Shown: positions 1-8,175 of the stretch, piece after piece | Layout of the letters: each line of letters opens with the position of its first letter | How positions within the stretch are numbered: the first letter of the stretch is position 1 | Source: a bacterium | Lineage (GTDB): Bacteria; Hinthialibacterota; Hinthialibacteria; Hinthialibacterales; Hinthialibacteraceae | DNA: 64,000 nt | Reading direction: 5' to 3' | Assembly: GCA_016125385.1 (NCBI GenBank) | Contig: WGLV01000051.1 | Span: forward strand, 1 to 64,000 | Notes under the pieces: generated by a model | The model's database searches: none | Told to the model about the DNA's origin: nothing | What the model saw: only the letters and a program-made list of their open reading frames with translations | Position numbers and translations under genes: made by a program

Positions 1-105
1 ACCTTGGCCTTGCTGACCTTGGCCTTGCTGACCTTGGCCTTGCTGACCTTGGCCTTGCTGACCTTGGCCTTGCTGACCTTGGCCTTGCTGACCTTGGCCT
101 TGCTG
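1..105. repeat. 15-bp tandem repeat, 7 perfect copies, inside a coding region
   Basis: The unit ACCTTGGCCTTGCTG is repeated seven times without interruption from base 1 and may continue to the left of the window. On the minus strand each unit encodes Gln-Gln-Gly-Gln-Gly in frame with the DUF4175-like protein. Because 15 is a multiple of 3, copy-number change would lengthen or shorten the tail without a frameshift. There are no spacers, so it is not a CRISPR array. Confidence 0.97.
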
Positions 106-3084
106 ACCTTCTTCACCGGGTTGAGGATTCATGGCGATGGGACCGTTTTCGCCGGGTTGGGTGATGCGGCGCAATTCAGCAAGAGCATTGCGGAGACCTT
201 CGAGGTCATTCTGCACCATGCTTTGCGCGACCTCGCCAAGACGATCGGCGGCGGCGTCCATCTTTTGAGCGACGCGGTTTTCCTGCTCGATGGCTTTATC
301 CCACACGCCCATTCTCACCAGCGGGACGCGTTCTTCCTGGCGCATGTCTTCGACGATGGCCTGCTGACTGGTCTCTCGCAGCCAGTCGCCCAGTTTGCGC
401 GAGGTCAGCTCCTGACTCTGCGAGGAACGTTCGGCGAGTTCGCCCGCTTCGTTCATCATGTCGACGAAATCGTCAGCCAGCTGGTCTTTCTGTTCGATCA
501 GATCGCGTTTTTCGTCATCGCTGGTTTCATCGAGACCGAGGCCCGGTTTATCTTGCCCGGCCTGGATGGTTTCGAGACGATCGACGATTCCATCCTGACG
601 CTGGCGCAGCTCGTTCAGACGGTTTTGCAGATCGGTCATGCGCTGGGCCACCGCCTGACGCGAGAGCTGACGAAGCCCTTCTTCCATCCGGTCGAGCGAA
701 TCGACCGCCTGTGAGCCCGACGAACGCGCCTCCTGAAGCTGTTCACGCTGGAGGTTTTCGAGGCCCTGATTCATCGACTCGCGCGTTTCCTGCAAACGCT
801 GGAGAGCCTCGCGGGTGGAGGGATCGCGCATATCGCCGCTGGCGATCGAGCGTTCGGCCTGATCGAGGCGTTCGAGATTGCGTTGTTCTTCTTCCTGAAG
901 ACGTTCGAGGCGACGCTTCAGTTCTTCGAGATCGCGGCCGCTGGCCATTTCGGAAATCAGTTTGGAAATTTCTTCATTGATATTCTTCTGGCGCTGGGCG
1001 AGTTCTTTAATGCGGTCGAGCGTTTCGTTCGCCTGTTGCATCCGCTGACCGGTCTGACTTTGTTCTTCATAAAAATTGCGGCGCTGATTGAGCTCAAGCG
1101 CATCGATCTCGGGACGCTCTCCCTGACTCTGACCGCCGCCTCCTCCACCGCCGCCGCCCGCGCTCGCCAGCCGCTGCTGAACTTCGGCCTGATCGGGCTT
1201 CATGCGGATCATTAACTGATACGCCTTCTGGGCGCTGGACAACGCCTCTGAAAGCGGCGGGTTGGGATCGTCGAATCCTGCGGAGCCGACCGATTCGCTC
1301 GCCCCGCGCATGGCGTCGATCAACTGTTTGAGCAGCAGAGAATCGCCTCCGCCCATGCCCTCGCTCTCACCCTCGCGCACCTTATCGAGCAACTGGTTTT
1401 GCGCTTCGGCGATGGCGCCGCGTTTTTCATTAAATTCGCTTTCTTCAATGCGCGCGGCTTGAGAGCGCAGGTTCCAGATGGCGATGACGATTTCTTTCTG
1501 CTGGGCGTCGTTCTGGTTTTGATTCTGACCGGCGCCCTGCTGTTGCTGTTGTTGCCCGGCGTTGGTCATCGCCTCGCGGTAATCCATCTTGTAGGGGCGG
1601 ATTTCAAGAAAATACGGGTCGCCCATCGTCTGGAATTCATCGCGGCCGGGTTTGTAGTCTTCGACGTACACCGTCCAGGTGACGAGATCGCCGGGTTGCA
1701 GATCGAGGTCTTCAAGCATGAGAAGGCGTTCAGCGCTTGATTCGAGACCGAGGGGTGAATCGCCCGCCAAAGACAAGCGCACCGGTTCGCGGCCCGCCAC
1801 CTCATAGCGCAAGCCGTAATCCTTCAGACCGAAATCGTCGCGGACGCTCAGGTTGAAGGGGATTTCTTCGATATTCGTGACTTCATAATCGCGGTCGGGA
1901 AACTTGACGGTGATTTCAGGAGGATTATCGGGCTGAACCTGAATGTCGAACTCAGGATTGAATTCGCTGACGTTTCCATCGTCATCCCGCAACTCGATGT
2001 GATAGCGCCCGTTGGTTTCGAGCGTAAGCGAGGCGCGCCAGACGCGATCGCCCGACGGAGCCATTGCGATTCGCGCGTCATCGTTCATCACCATTTCAGC
2101 CTGGGCAAGTTGTTTGTTGACATGCGCGCCAATGACGACCTCCACGCCTTCCACACTGGAAATGGGGCCGCTGTTGGGCATGGTTTTGTCATCCATGTGA
2201 AGATAATCGGGGTAGTGATAGGTGACATCGACGGATTCGAGTTCAGGCGGGAGCCATGCGGTGATGGTGAATACCTCCGACTGGAGGCGGCCGGCGGAGA
2301 CCTGATATTGCAGGGTTTCGCGCACGTTGGAGAAGGTGTAATGAAAAACGCCTTCCGCCTGGCTGGGCTGCATGGTTTCGCTTTGCCATTCCTCGCCGGG
2401 GCGGCGCCACTGGATCACGGCCGGCTGGCCGAGATCGCCCGTCTTGCAGACGATCACCTGGCGATCGCCGATACGGACGCGGGCGTCGCCCGGCTCAACG
2501 TTCAGCCCGGAGAGCGGCGTCATGGCAACGGACGCGGGCCGCACCGGAGCGGCGGGAATCCATAACGGGTAAAAACACAGCAGCAACAGAATCGACGCCA
2601 GCGCGAGGCCGCCGTTGACCAGCACGAACTTCACGAACTGATCGGAATCGAACAGATCGACGAAGGAGATGGGCCTGATCTTGAGGCTGGCGTCTTCAAA
2701 GAAGCGTTCGACGATCCAACTGGAAGCGCCTTCGACCTTGCCCTGCTGAAAGGAGACCGCGCTGATGATGCGGTTTTCCAGATCGGGGTAGCGGTCTTCG
2801 ATGAACAGAGCGATCTCTTCGGATGAAACGGAGCGGTGCGCACGGAAGCCCAGAAAATACGCCGCGGCGGCGATCTCGATCAGGACGAAGCCGGCGATCA
2901 CCCAGCCATTGCCCACGCCCGCGGAATGCGCGGCCTTGAGCGCCAGGGTAAACGCCGCCAGACAGGCGAAACTGAAAAGGCCGAATTGAAACCAGCACTT
3001 GAGTATCTGGAGACATTGGAACTGGTTGACCACCAGGCCGATCTTGTTACGCAATTCATCCGGCATGCGAATCGGTTGTGACAT
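1..3084 (-). CDS. DUF4175-like large membrane coiled-coil protein (3' end beyond window)
   Basis: An open frame runs without a stop from an ATG at 3084 to base 1, so at least 1028 residues are present and the C-terminus lies outside the window. Two membrane segments are visible near residues 31-50 and 58-80 and a third near 150-172, then an extracytoplasmic stretch, then from about residue 470 a long region very rich in Gln, Glu and Arg that should form coiled coil. A poly-Gly run lies in the middle, and the last 35 residues are a GQQGQ tandem repeat. The segment RYPDLENRIISAV after TM2 resembles the conserved stretch of DUF4175-type proteins. The start lies 3 nt after the stop of the BatA-like gene, so it is the last visible gene of the MoxR operon. 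Function is unknown; a scaffold in the envelope is an inference. Family assignment is by overall architecture and context. Confidence 0.8.
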   Translation of the reverse strand, partial: MSQPIRMPDELRNKIGLVVNQFQCLQILKCWFQFGLFSFACLAAFTLALKAAHSAGVGNGWVIAGFVLIEIAAAAYFLGFRAHRSVSSEEIALFIEDRYPDLENRIISAVSFQQGKVEGASSWIVERFFEDASLKIRPISFVDLFDSDQFVKFVLVNGGLALASILLLLCFYPLWIPAAPVRPASVAMTPLSGLNVEPGDARVRIGDRQVIVCKTGDLGQPAVIQWRRPGEEWQSETMQPSQAEGVFHYTFSNVRETLQYQVSAGRLQSEVFTITAWLPPELESVDVTYHYPDYLHMDDKTMPNSGPISSVEGVEVVIGAHVNKQLAQAEMVMNDDARIAMAPSGDRVWRASLTLETNGRYHIELRDDDGNVSEFNPEFDIQVQPDNPPEITVKFPDRDYEVTNIEEIPFNLSVRDDFGLKDYGLRYEVAGREPVRLSLAGDSPLGLESSAERLLMLEDLDLQPGDLVTWTVYVEDYKPGRDEFQTMGDPYFLEIRPYKMDYREAMTNAGQQQQQQGAGQNQNQNDAQQKEIVIAIWNLRSQAARIEESEFNEKRGAIAEAQNQLLDKVREGESEGMGGGDSLLLKQLIDAMRGASESVGSAGFDDPNPPLSEALSSAQKAYQLMIRMKPDQAEVQQRLASAGGGGGGGGGQSQGERPEIDALELNQRRNFYEEQSQTGQRMQQANETLDRIKELAQRQKNINEEISKLISEMASGRDLEELKRRLERLQEEEQRNLERLDQAERSIASGDMRDPSTREALQRLQETRESMNQGLENLQREQLQEARSSGSQAVDSLDRMEEGLRQLSRQAVAQRMTDLQNRLNELRQRQDGIVDRLETIQAGQDKPGLGLDETSDDEKRDLIEQKDQLADDFVDMMNEAGELAERSSQSQELTSRKLGDWLRETSQQAIVEDMRQEERVPLVRMGVWDKAIEQENRVAQKMDAAADRLGEVAQSMVQNDLEGLRNALAELRRITQPGENGPIAMNPQPGEEGQQGQGQQGQGQQGQGQQGQGQQGQGQQGQGQQGQG

Positions 3085-3087
3085 GGT

Positions 3088-5235
3088 TCAACTTCCTTCC
3101 TCGGCGAGTCGTTTGCGCCGTTCAAGGCGCGACACCCATGCGGCGTAGATGGATTCAGCCGCCAGCGCCAGCACGAACAGCGGCACCATCCACCATCCAT
3201 ACTCAACTCGTACCGTATCGGCGCCGCCCTCGCGAATGGCGGCGGAGAGCTCGCGCCGGTTGTATTTTTTGATCAGTTCGCCCGAACCGAGCTGAAGCAG
3301 AAATTCGGCGTCGGGCACGGAGGCGAAGCGCAGTTCATCCGGGTGTGGATTCACGGCGAATCGAACCGATTCACCGGATTGAGACGCGCTCGTCCACGTC
3401 ATCACGCCGGGCCGGCCGGCGGACGGCGGGTCCGCACGAAACGCAGCGGGCGAAAACTCGGCGGGTTCGGGAGCGCCGGGGAGTTCAACGGTCCATTCGC
3501 CCCCGGCGGGAACCATTGCGGGCCATTCAATGGGCTCGCCCACCCAGCTTTCACGGGCTTCCGGCTCAGGACCGGCGAGGGCGTTCAGCGTTTCAAGAAG
3601 AATCGATACGAACTTGGGTCCACGCGGCAGGTTGGTTACGCTCAGATCGGGCGTGAAGGTCCAGAGAATCATGGCGCCGGCGCCGCGCTTCATTTCGAGC
3701 ATGGCGGGGCCTCCCTCGAAACGCGCGAACACGCGCACGGCGTCTGAACCGCCGTCTGGATTCACCAGGTAATAGTTATTCACGTGAATGGATGAAAAAT
3801 CGTTAAAGCGGGCGCCGCTGAGCGGAGCAAAGATCGGGTGATTGAAATCGATCCAATCGAAACGTCCGAAGCGATCGGCGCGCGTCTCGGAATAACGCGG
3901 TTCGCCTGGAGTACATTCCATTCCGGCGAGCCAATCGCGCACGGGTTGAGACAGCGGCGCGTTGGGGTCGAGGCACGCCAGCAGTTTTCCGCCGCGATCG
4001 AGATACGCGGTCAACGCGGCGGCGTTATCGGCGGTCAGCGCGTTCAGCGATGAGATGCAGGTTACGCCGGGCGATTCGTTTTCCAATCCACCTGTTAAAT
4101 TCACTGCATCAATACGCTCGACCTTCAAATCGCCCGCGCCCTCCGCCGCTTTTTCAATGAACCACGAACCCGGCCAGCGAACCCGATCGGCTCCGGATTC
4201 GGAAACAAGCCGCATCAATCGTTGACGTACGGGGTTCCAGACGACGAAGCGGCGGTTATCGGCGTCCAGCGCGTCCTGGCTGAGTTCGAGCCGCGCCTGG
4301 TGAGGGCGGGCGGGATCGATATCGACCGTGAAAGACGCTTTCATCGAATCGCCGGGCGGAACGGCGACGGGCTGCGTTTCCGTTTGCGCGCCATCCATGT
4401 ACAGAGCGAGTTCGCCGGAGGTTTCGACCGGCGAGTCATTGCGAACCTGCGCCAATACGCGGAAGCGTCCGGCGGGTTCCTTGCGTAACACGGCGTCAGA
4501 CAATGTCAGGTTGAGCGCGTCATTCGATTCGACACGGACAAGATCGAGCTCAAGACGAGAGGAGAGTTTCCAGTCGTCATCGGCGGGCGGCATGCCCGTT
4601 TTCTGAAAATCGGAGATGAAGTGGACCGTCAGTTTGGGGCCGGACTCGGCGCCGGAATCATTCACGCTGGAGAGAAGCATCTCCTGCGCCTGACGCAACG
4701 CGGGCTCGTATACGCCTCGGCTGTATCCGGATTGGGAGCCTTGCAGGGCGAGGCGAATACGGCGGCGGTTTTCCTGAACGGATTCGCCTTCAAGCGTGAC
4801 GGGCTGACGCGGGAGGCGATCGGGGCAGACCCAGACCAGCCCGGCGCGTTCGGATGAGCCGAGATCATTCAGAATCGCTTCAGCGCGGGCGCGAGCGGCG
4901 TCGAACGCGCCTCCCTTGCCCATGCTGAGCGAGTTATCGATCACGATGACGTGAAGGCCGCCCGCGCCGGCCATCGCGGATTCGGCCAGGAAGGTCATAT
5001 ACGGCCGCGCGAAGGCCAGGGCGAGAATCAGCAGGATGAGCATGCGCAAGAGCATCAGAAGAATATGCTGAATCGAGCGGCGCTCAATCACCTGCTTTTT
5101 AACGTTGGGCACAAACATCAGGCTTCCAAACGGCACGCGCAAACGCTCAGGCCGGCGGATCTGGTGGATCAGCCAGGGCAGCGAGAGCAGCGACGCCCCC
5201 GCGAGCAGCCACGGCGCAAGGAAAAAGGATCCCAT
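3088..5235 (-). CDS. BatA-like membrane protein with von Willebrand A domain
   Basis: This is a 715-residue protein. It begins with the hydrophobic BatA N-terminal domain: a membrane segment at about 4-24, the conserved turn PERLRVPFGSLMFV, then a second segment at about 57-77. A VWA-type domain follows, with the metal-site motif D-N-S-L-S at residues 100-104. A long periplasmic part comes next, containing a glutamine-amidotransferase-like stretch, and a last membrane helix lies near 688-704 followed by a basic tail. The ATG shares one base with the stop of the DUF58 gene (TGATG), which indicates translational coupling. Relatives occur beside MoxR ATPases in many bacteria and are linked to aerotolerance or envelope stress in Bacteroides. 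The exact role here is not known. Confidence 0.88.
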   Translation of the reverse strand: MGSFFLAPWLLAGASLLSLPWLIHQIRRPERLRVPFGSLMFVPNVKKQVIERRSIQHILLMLLRMLILLILALAFARPYMTFLAESAMAGAGGLHVIVIDNSLSMGKGGAFDAARARAEAILNDLGSSERAGLVWVCPDRLPRQPVTLEGESVQENRRRIRLALQGSQSGYSRGVYEPALRQAQEMLLSSVNDSGAESGPKLTVHFISDFQKTGMPPADDDWKLSSRLELDLVRVESNDALNLTLSDAVLRKEPAGRFRVLAQVRNDSPVETSGELALYMDGAQTETQPVAVPPGDSMKASFTVDIDPARPHQARLELSQDALDADNRRFVVWNPVRQRLMRLVSESGADRVRWPGSWFIEKAAEGAGDLKVERIDAVNLTGGLENESPGVTCISSLNALTADNAAALTAYLDRGGKLLACLDPNAPLSQPVRDWLAGMECTPGEPRYSETRADRFGRFDWIDFNHPIFAPLSGARFNDFSSIHVNNYYLVNPDGGSDAVRVFARFEGGPAMLEMKRGAGAMILWTFTPDLSVTNLPRGPKFVSILLETLNALAGPEPEARESWVGEPIEWPAMVPAGGEWTVELPGAPEPAEFSPAAFRADPPSAGRPGVMTWTSASQSGESVRFAVNPHPDELRFASVPDAEFLLQLGSGELIKKYNRRELSAAIREGGADTVRVEYGWWMVPLFVLALAAESIYAAWVSRLERRKRLAEEGS

Positions 5236-6173
5236 CAGCCCGCCCCCCGTCTCGCCATAGGGCGCTTTGCGCTGGCCGCGGACAGCGTCAGGGCGCGCTG
5301 GTTGAGGAAGTGATGCAACGCTCGATCCAGCGGCTCATTGGTGACGAATTCTTCGTAATCGGCCTGAACCGAAGCGCAGGCGGCGCGCAGCGCGTCGAAA
5401 TGGGCGCGGCGGTTTTGAAGATACTGATCGCGTACATCGGCGGGGGTGACGAACTGTTCGCGGCTGGATTCAAGATCGACCAGCGAGATGGATTTGTCGA
5501 ATGTGAAATCGCGCTCGGCGGGGTCGGCGACCTGTAATACCATCACGTCAAAGCGGCGGGCGCGCAAACGTCGCAGGGCGGAGATCAGATCGTCAAGCGG
5601 AGACAACAGGTCGGATATCACCACCACCATGCCGCGCGGCGGCACGGTTTCACAGGCGTGTTGAATCGCGCGGGGGAGATTGGTCTCGCCGGCGGGCTGA
5701 AGGTTGGCGAGCTCAACCAGAACTCGGCGCAAGTAACGCGGCGTGTTTCGCGGCGGCATATAGAGGTGGACGTCGTTTTGAAACGCGCTGAGGCCCACCG
5801 CGTCGTTCTGATGAACCAGCAGGTAGGCGAGACAGGCGGCGAGGATGCGCGCGTACTCAAACTTGCTCATTCCACGCGACGCGTACAACATCGAAGCGCT
5901 GCAATCGAGCAGAAGAAGGCAGCGCAGGTTGGTCTCTTCATAAAACTGTTTGGTGTGAAGGCGGTCGGTTCGGGCGTAGAGGTTCCAATCGACGAAACGC
6001 AAGTCGTCGCCCTGCACGTAAGGCCGGTATTGAGCGAACTCGATCGCTGAACCGAAGTGAGGGCTGCGGTGGAGCCCCGCGAGAAAACCTTCGACCACAA
6101 TGCGCGCCAGCAGCTGGAGGTCGGCGACCCCGGCGAGCTCTTCTGGATTGAGAAAATGCAGATCGTTCGGCAT
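5235..6173 (-). CDS. DUF58 protein (VWA-like, MoxR-associated)
   Basis: The 312-residue length is normal for DUF58. The diagnostic central block YRPYVQGDDLRFVDWN is present at about residues 49-64, and a MIDAS-like D-C-S-A-S lies at 90-94. No membrane segment is seen, so the protein is probably cytoplasmic. It lies 46 nt downstream of the MoxR ATPase and is coupled to the BatA-like gene. DUF58 proteins are the usual partner of MoxR ATPases, which are thought to remodel or insert metal into VWA-bearing clients. That role is known for relatives and inferred here. Confidence 0.93.
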   Translation of the reverse strand: MPNDLHFLNPEELAGVADLQLLARIVVEGFLAGLHRSPHFGSAIEFAQYRPYVQGDDLRFVDWNLYARTDRLHTKQFYEETNLRCLLLLDCSASMLYASRGMSKFEYARILAACLAYLLVHQNDAVGLSAFQNDVHLYMPPRNTPRYLRRVLVELANLQPAGETNLPRAIQHACETVPPRGMVVVISDLLSPLDDLISALRRLRARRFDVMVLQVADPAERDFTFDKSISLVDLESSREQFVTPADVRDQYLQNRRAHFDALRAACASVQADYEEFVTNEPLDRALHHFLNQRALTLSAASAKRPMARRGAG

Positions 6174-6219
6174 GGCGCTCTTTTCGCTGCTGGCGCCGCT
6201 TTCCGCAAGCGGCTCGTGG

Positions 6220-7236
6220 TTACAGATTCGACTTGGGCCGGGGCGTGGTTTCGATCAGGCGCTTGATGATGTCTTCGACGGTGACGCGGTCGGCCTCGGC
6301 GCGGAAACTGGTGAGGATGCGGTGACGCAACACCGGCGCGGCCACGGCGTGAAGATCGGCGATGGAGACGTGAAAACGGCCCTGTAACAAGGCGCGCGCC
6401 TTCGCCGCGAGAATCAGGTTCTGCGAGCCGCGCGTGCCCGCGCCCCACCCCACCCAATCGCGGATGAAATCAGGCGCGCCGGCGCGATTGGGGCGGCTGG
6501 ATTGAACCAGTTGGACGGCATAGCGCGCGATGGGCTCGGCCACCGGCACCATGCGCACCAGCCGGGCGAAGCGCAGCATATCGTCGCCGTCAAAGACGGG
6601 CGTCAGTTCGGCGTCTTCCACCGACGTGGTTTTGGAGACGACTTCGAGTTCTTCGTCTTCGCCGAGGTAGTCGATCCAGATATTGAACATGAAGCGATCG
6701 AGCTGGGCTTCGGGCAGTGGATACGTGCCCTCCAGCTCGATGGGGTTTTGCGTCGCGAAGACGTAAAAGGGCCGGTCGAGACGGCGTTCTTCACCGGCGA
6801 CGGTGACCTGACGCTCTTCCATCGCCTCCAGCAGAGCCGCCTGGGTTTTGGGTGGAGTGCGATTGATCTCGTCGGCGAGCAGGATGTTGGTGAACACGGG
6901 GCCGGAGATAAAGCGCATTTCGCGATGACCGGCGCCGCGATCTTCATCAATGATCTCGGTGCCGATGATGTCGGAGGGCATCAGATCCGGCGTGAACTGA
7001 ACTCGTTTGAACTTGAGTTTAAGGATTCGCGCGATGGAGCGAATCAAACGCGTCTTGGCCAGCCCCGGAGCGCCGGTCAGCAGGCAGTGTCCACCGGTGA
7101 ACAGCACGATGAGCAGCTGTTCGATGACGTCGTTCTGGCCAACGATGGCGCGGCGGATTTCGCCCATCAGTTTTTCACGCCCATCCTGAAGGCGTTCCAA
7201 CGCTTCCTGTTCAAAGGTCTTGTCGGTGGCTTGCAA
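6220..7236 (-). CDS. MoxR-family AAA+ ATPase
   Basis: This 338-residue protein has Walker A GAPGLAKT at residues 55-62, Walker B ILLADE at 118-123, and the MoxR stretches NRTPPKTQAALLEAM and FATQNPIELEGTYPLPEAQ (split here, about residues 125-185). The best start is a TTG at 7236, preceded by the Shine-Dalgarno-like GAGGAAAG; an internal ATG at residue 24 would remove part of the helical N-terminus. MoxR ATPases act as chaperones for VWA-domain proteins, and the next genes (DUF58, BatA-like) encode such proteins. It is the second gene after DUF4159 in the operon order, separated from it by 72 nt. Confidence 0.95.
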   Translation of the reverse strand: MQATDKTFEQEALERLQDGREKLMGEIRRAIVGQNDVIEQLLIVLFTGGHCLLTGAPGLAKTRLIRSIARILKLKFKRVQFTPDLMPSDIIGTEIIDEDRGAGHREMRFISGPVFTNILLADEINRTPPKTQAALLEAMEERQVTVAGEERRLDRPFYVFATQNPIELEGTYPLPEAQLDRFMFNIWIDYLGEDEELEVVSKTTSVEDAELTPVFDGDDMLRFARLVRMVPVAEPIARYAVQLVQSSRPNRAGAPDFIRDWVGWGAGTRGSQNLILAAKARALLQGRFHVSIADLHAVAAPVLRHRILTSFRAEADRVTVEDIIKRLIETTPRPKSNL

Positions 7237-7308
7237 TGGCTTTCCTCGATTCGATTGAGTTTAACGAGACGGCTTCACCGGCATCGATCAGACTCCGTCC
7301 GTTCACCA

Positions 7309-8175
7309 TCAATGAGTCATGGCGTAGACGACGATGTTGATGCCCATCGGATACGCTTTCCGCTTTGAAAATTGCTCAAAATATTGGGGATTGACGGCTT
7401 CTTCCTCCCAGCCGTCGCCCAGATCGTTGTTATGAGAGATCACCACCATCAGCCGGCCCTCATGATCGAAGACGCCGCGGATATGCGGCACGGCGCTGTC
7501 GGCGCCACGCTCGGAGGTATCGCCGCCCGAGCCGGCCCAGTACCCGATGCCGGGAATCTGTTCGACTTTTTTGATGTCGAACACAATATGGAAGATTTCA
7601 TGCTCAATGGGCAGATCGATGATGGGGTATTCATCGCGAGGGAGGACCTTATTGAATTCGTAAGCGAAGTTGTCCCACTCGCGCGATCCCCAGAAGTCGT
7701 CGACCAGCATGAATCCGCCGCGCAGCAGGTACGAACGCAGGCGTTCGGCTTCTTCATCGGTAAAGAACAGGCTTCCCGGTTCAACCATGTAGATGAATGG
7801 ATAATTGAAGAGGTCGTCTTCCATCGGGCTGACGACGGCGTGTTTGATGTTTCCGTTTTCATCACGATTGACGCGGATATTGGTGAGTTCAGAGAGGCGC
7901 TGGGAAAAATTAAGGTCCGACTCGGGGAAATCGGTCATGCAGGAACCGCCTCGGCCCCGGCGGCCATACCCGCCCCACTGGCTGTTGTATTGAAGACGGC
8001 AGAAGGTGAAACACTCACTGGGAAAGATGTCACGTTGGGGAATTTCATAGCGCTCGCGGCGGCCCCATCCGCCGTAGAACTGAGCGGACGCCGGTTCCGG
8101 CGCCAACGCCAGCAAAGCAAGCAAGGCGGCGAACGCCAGAACGACCGGGGAGCCTAAACCGTACGCGCGGATCAT
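7309..8175 (-). CDS. DUF4159 exported protein
   Basis: The protein has 288 residues. An N-terminal hydrophobic segment ends in PASAQF at about residue 32 and looks like a cleavable signal peptide. The rest carries the DUF4159 pattern: a Tyr/Arg-rich start, DLNFSQRLSELTNI, LFNYPFIYMVEPG and LLRGGFMLVDDFWG, and near the C-terminus SHNNDLGDGWE. DUF4159 has a glutamine-amidotransferase-like fold that is usually catalytically inactive. The ATG overlaps the stop of the upstream TPR/peptidase gene by 4 nt (ATGA). DUF4159 genes commonly travel with MoxR/DUF58/BatA genes in planctomycetes and relatives. The molecular role is unknown. Confidence 0.9.
   Translation of the reverse strand: MIRAYGLGSPVVLAFAALLALLALAPEPASAQFYGGWGRRERYEIPQRDIFPSECFTFCRLQYNSQWGGYGRRGRGGSCMTDFPESDLNFSQRLSELTNIRVNRDENGNIKHAVVSPMEDDLFNYPFIYMVEPGSLFFTDEEAERLRSYLLRGGFMLVDDFWGSREWDNFAYEFNKVLPRDEYPIIDLPIEHEIFHIVFDIKKVEQIPGIGYWAGSGGDTSERGADSAVPHIRGVFDHEGRLMVVISHNNDLGDGWEEEAVNPQYFEQFSKRKAYPMGINIVVYAMTH

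Noticed and set aside
1..112. Possible CRISPR array
   Set aside because: The repeats are 15 bp, without spacers, and lie in frame within a coding gene.
1..714. A plus-strand open frame with repeats of Leu-Leu-Thr-Leu-Ala
   Set aside because: It is the complement of the DUF4175-like gene, and the repeats arise from the 15-bp array read on the wrong strand.
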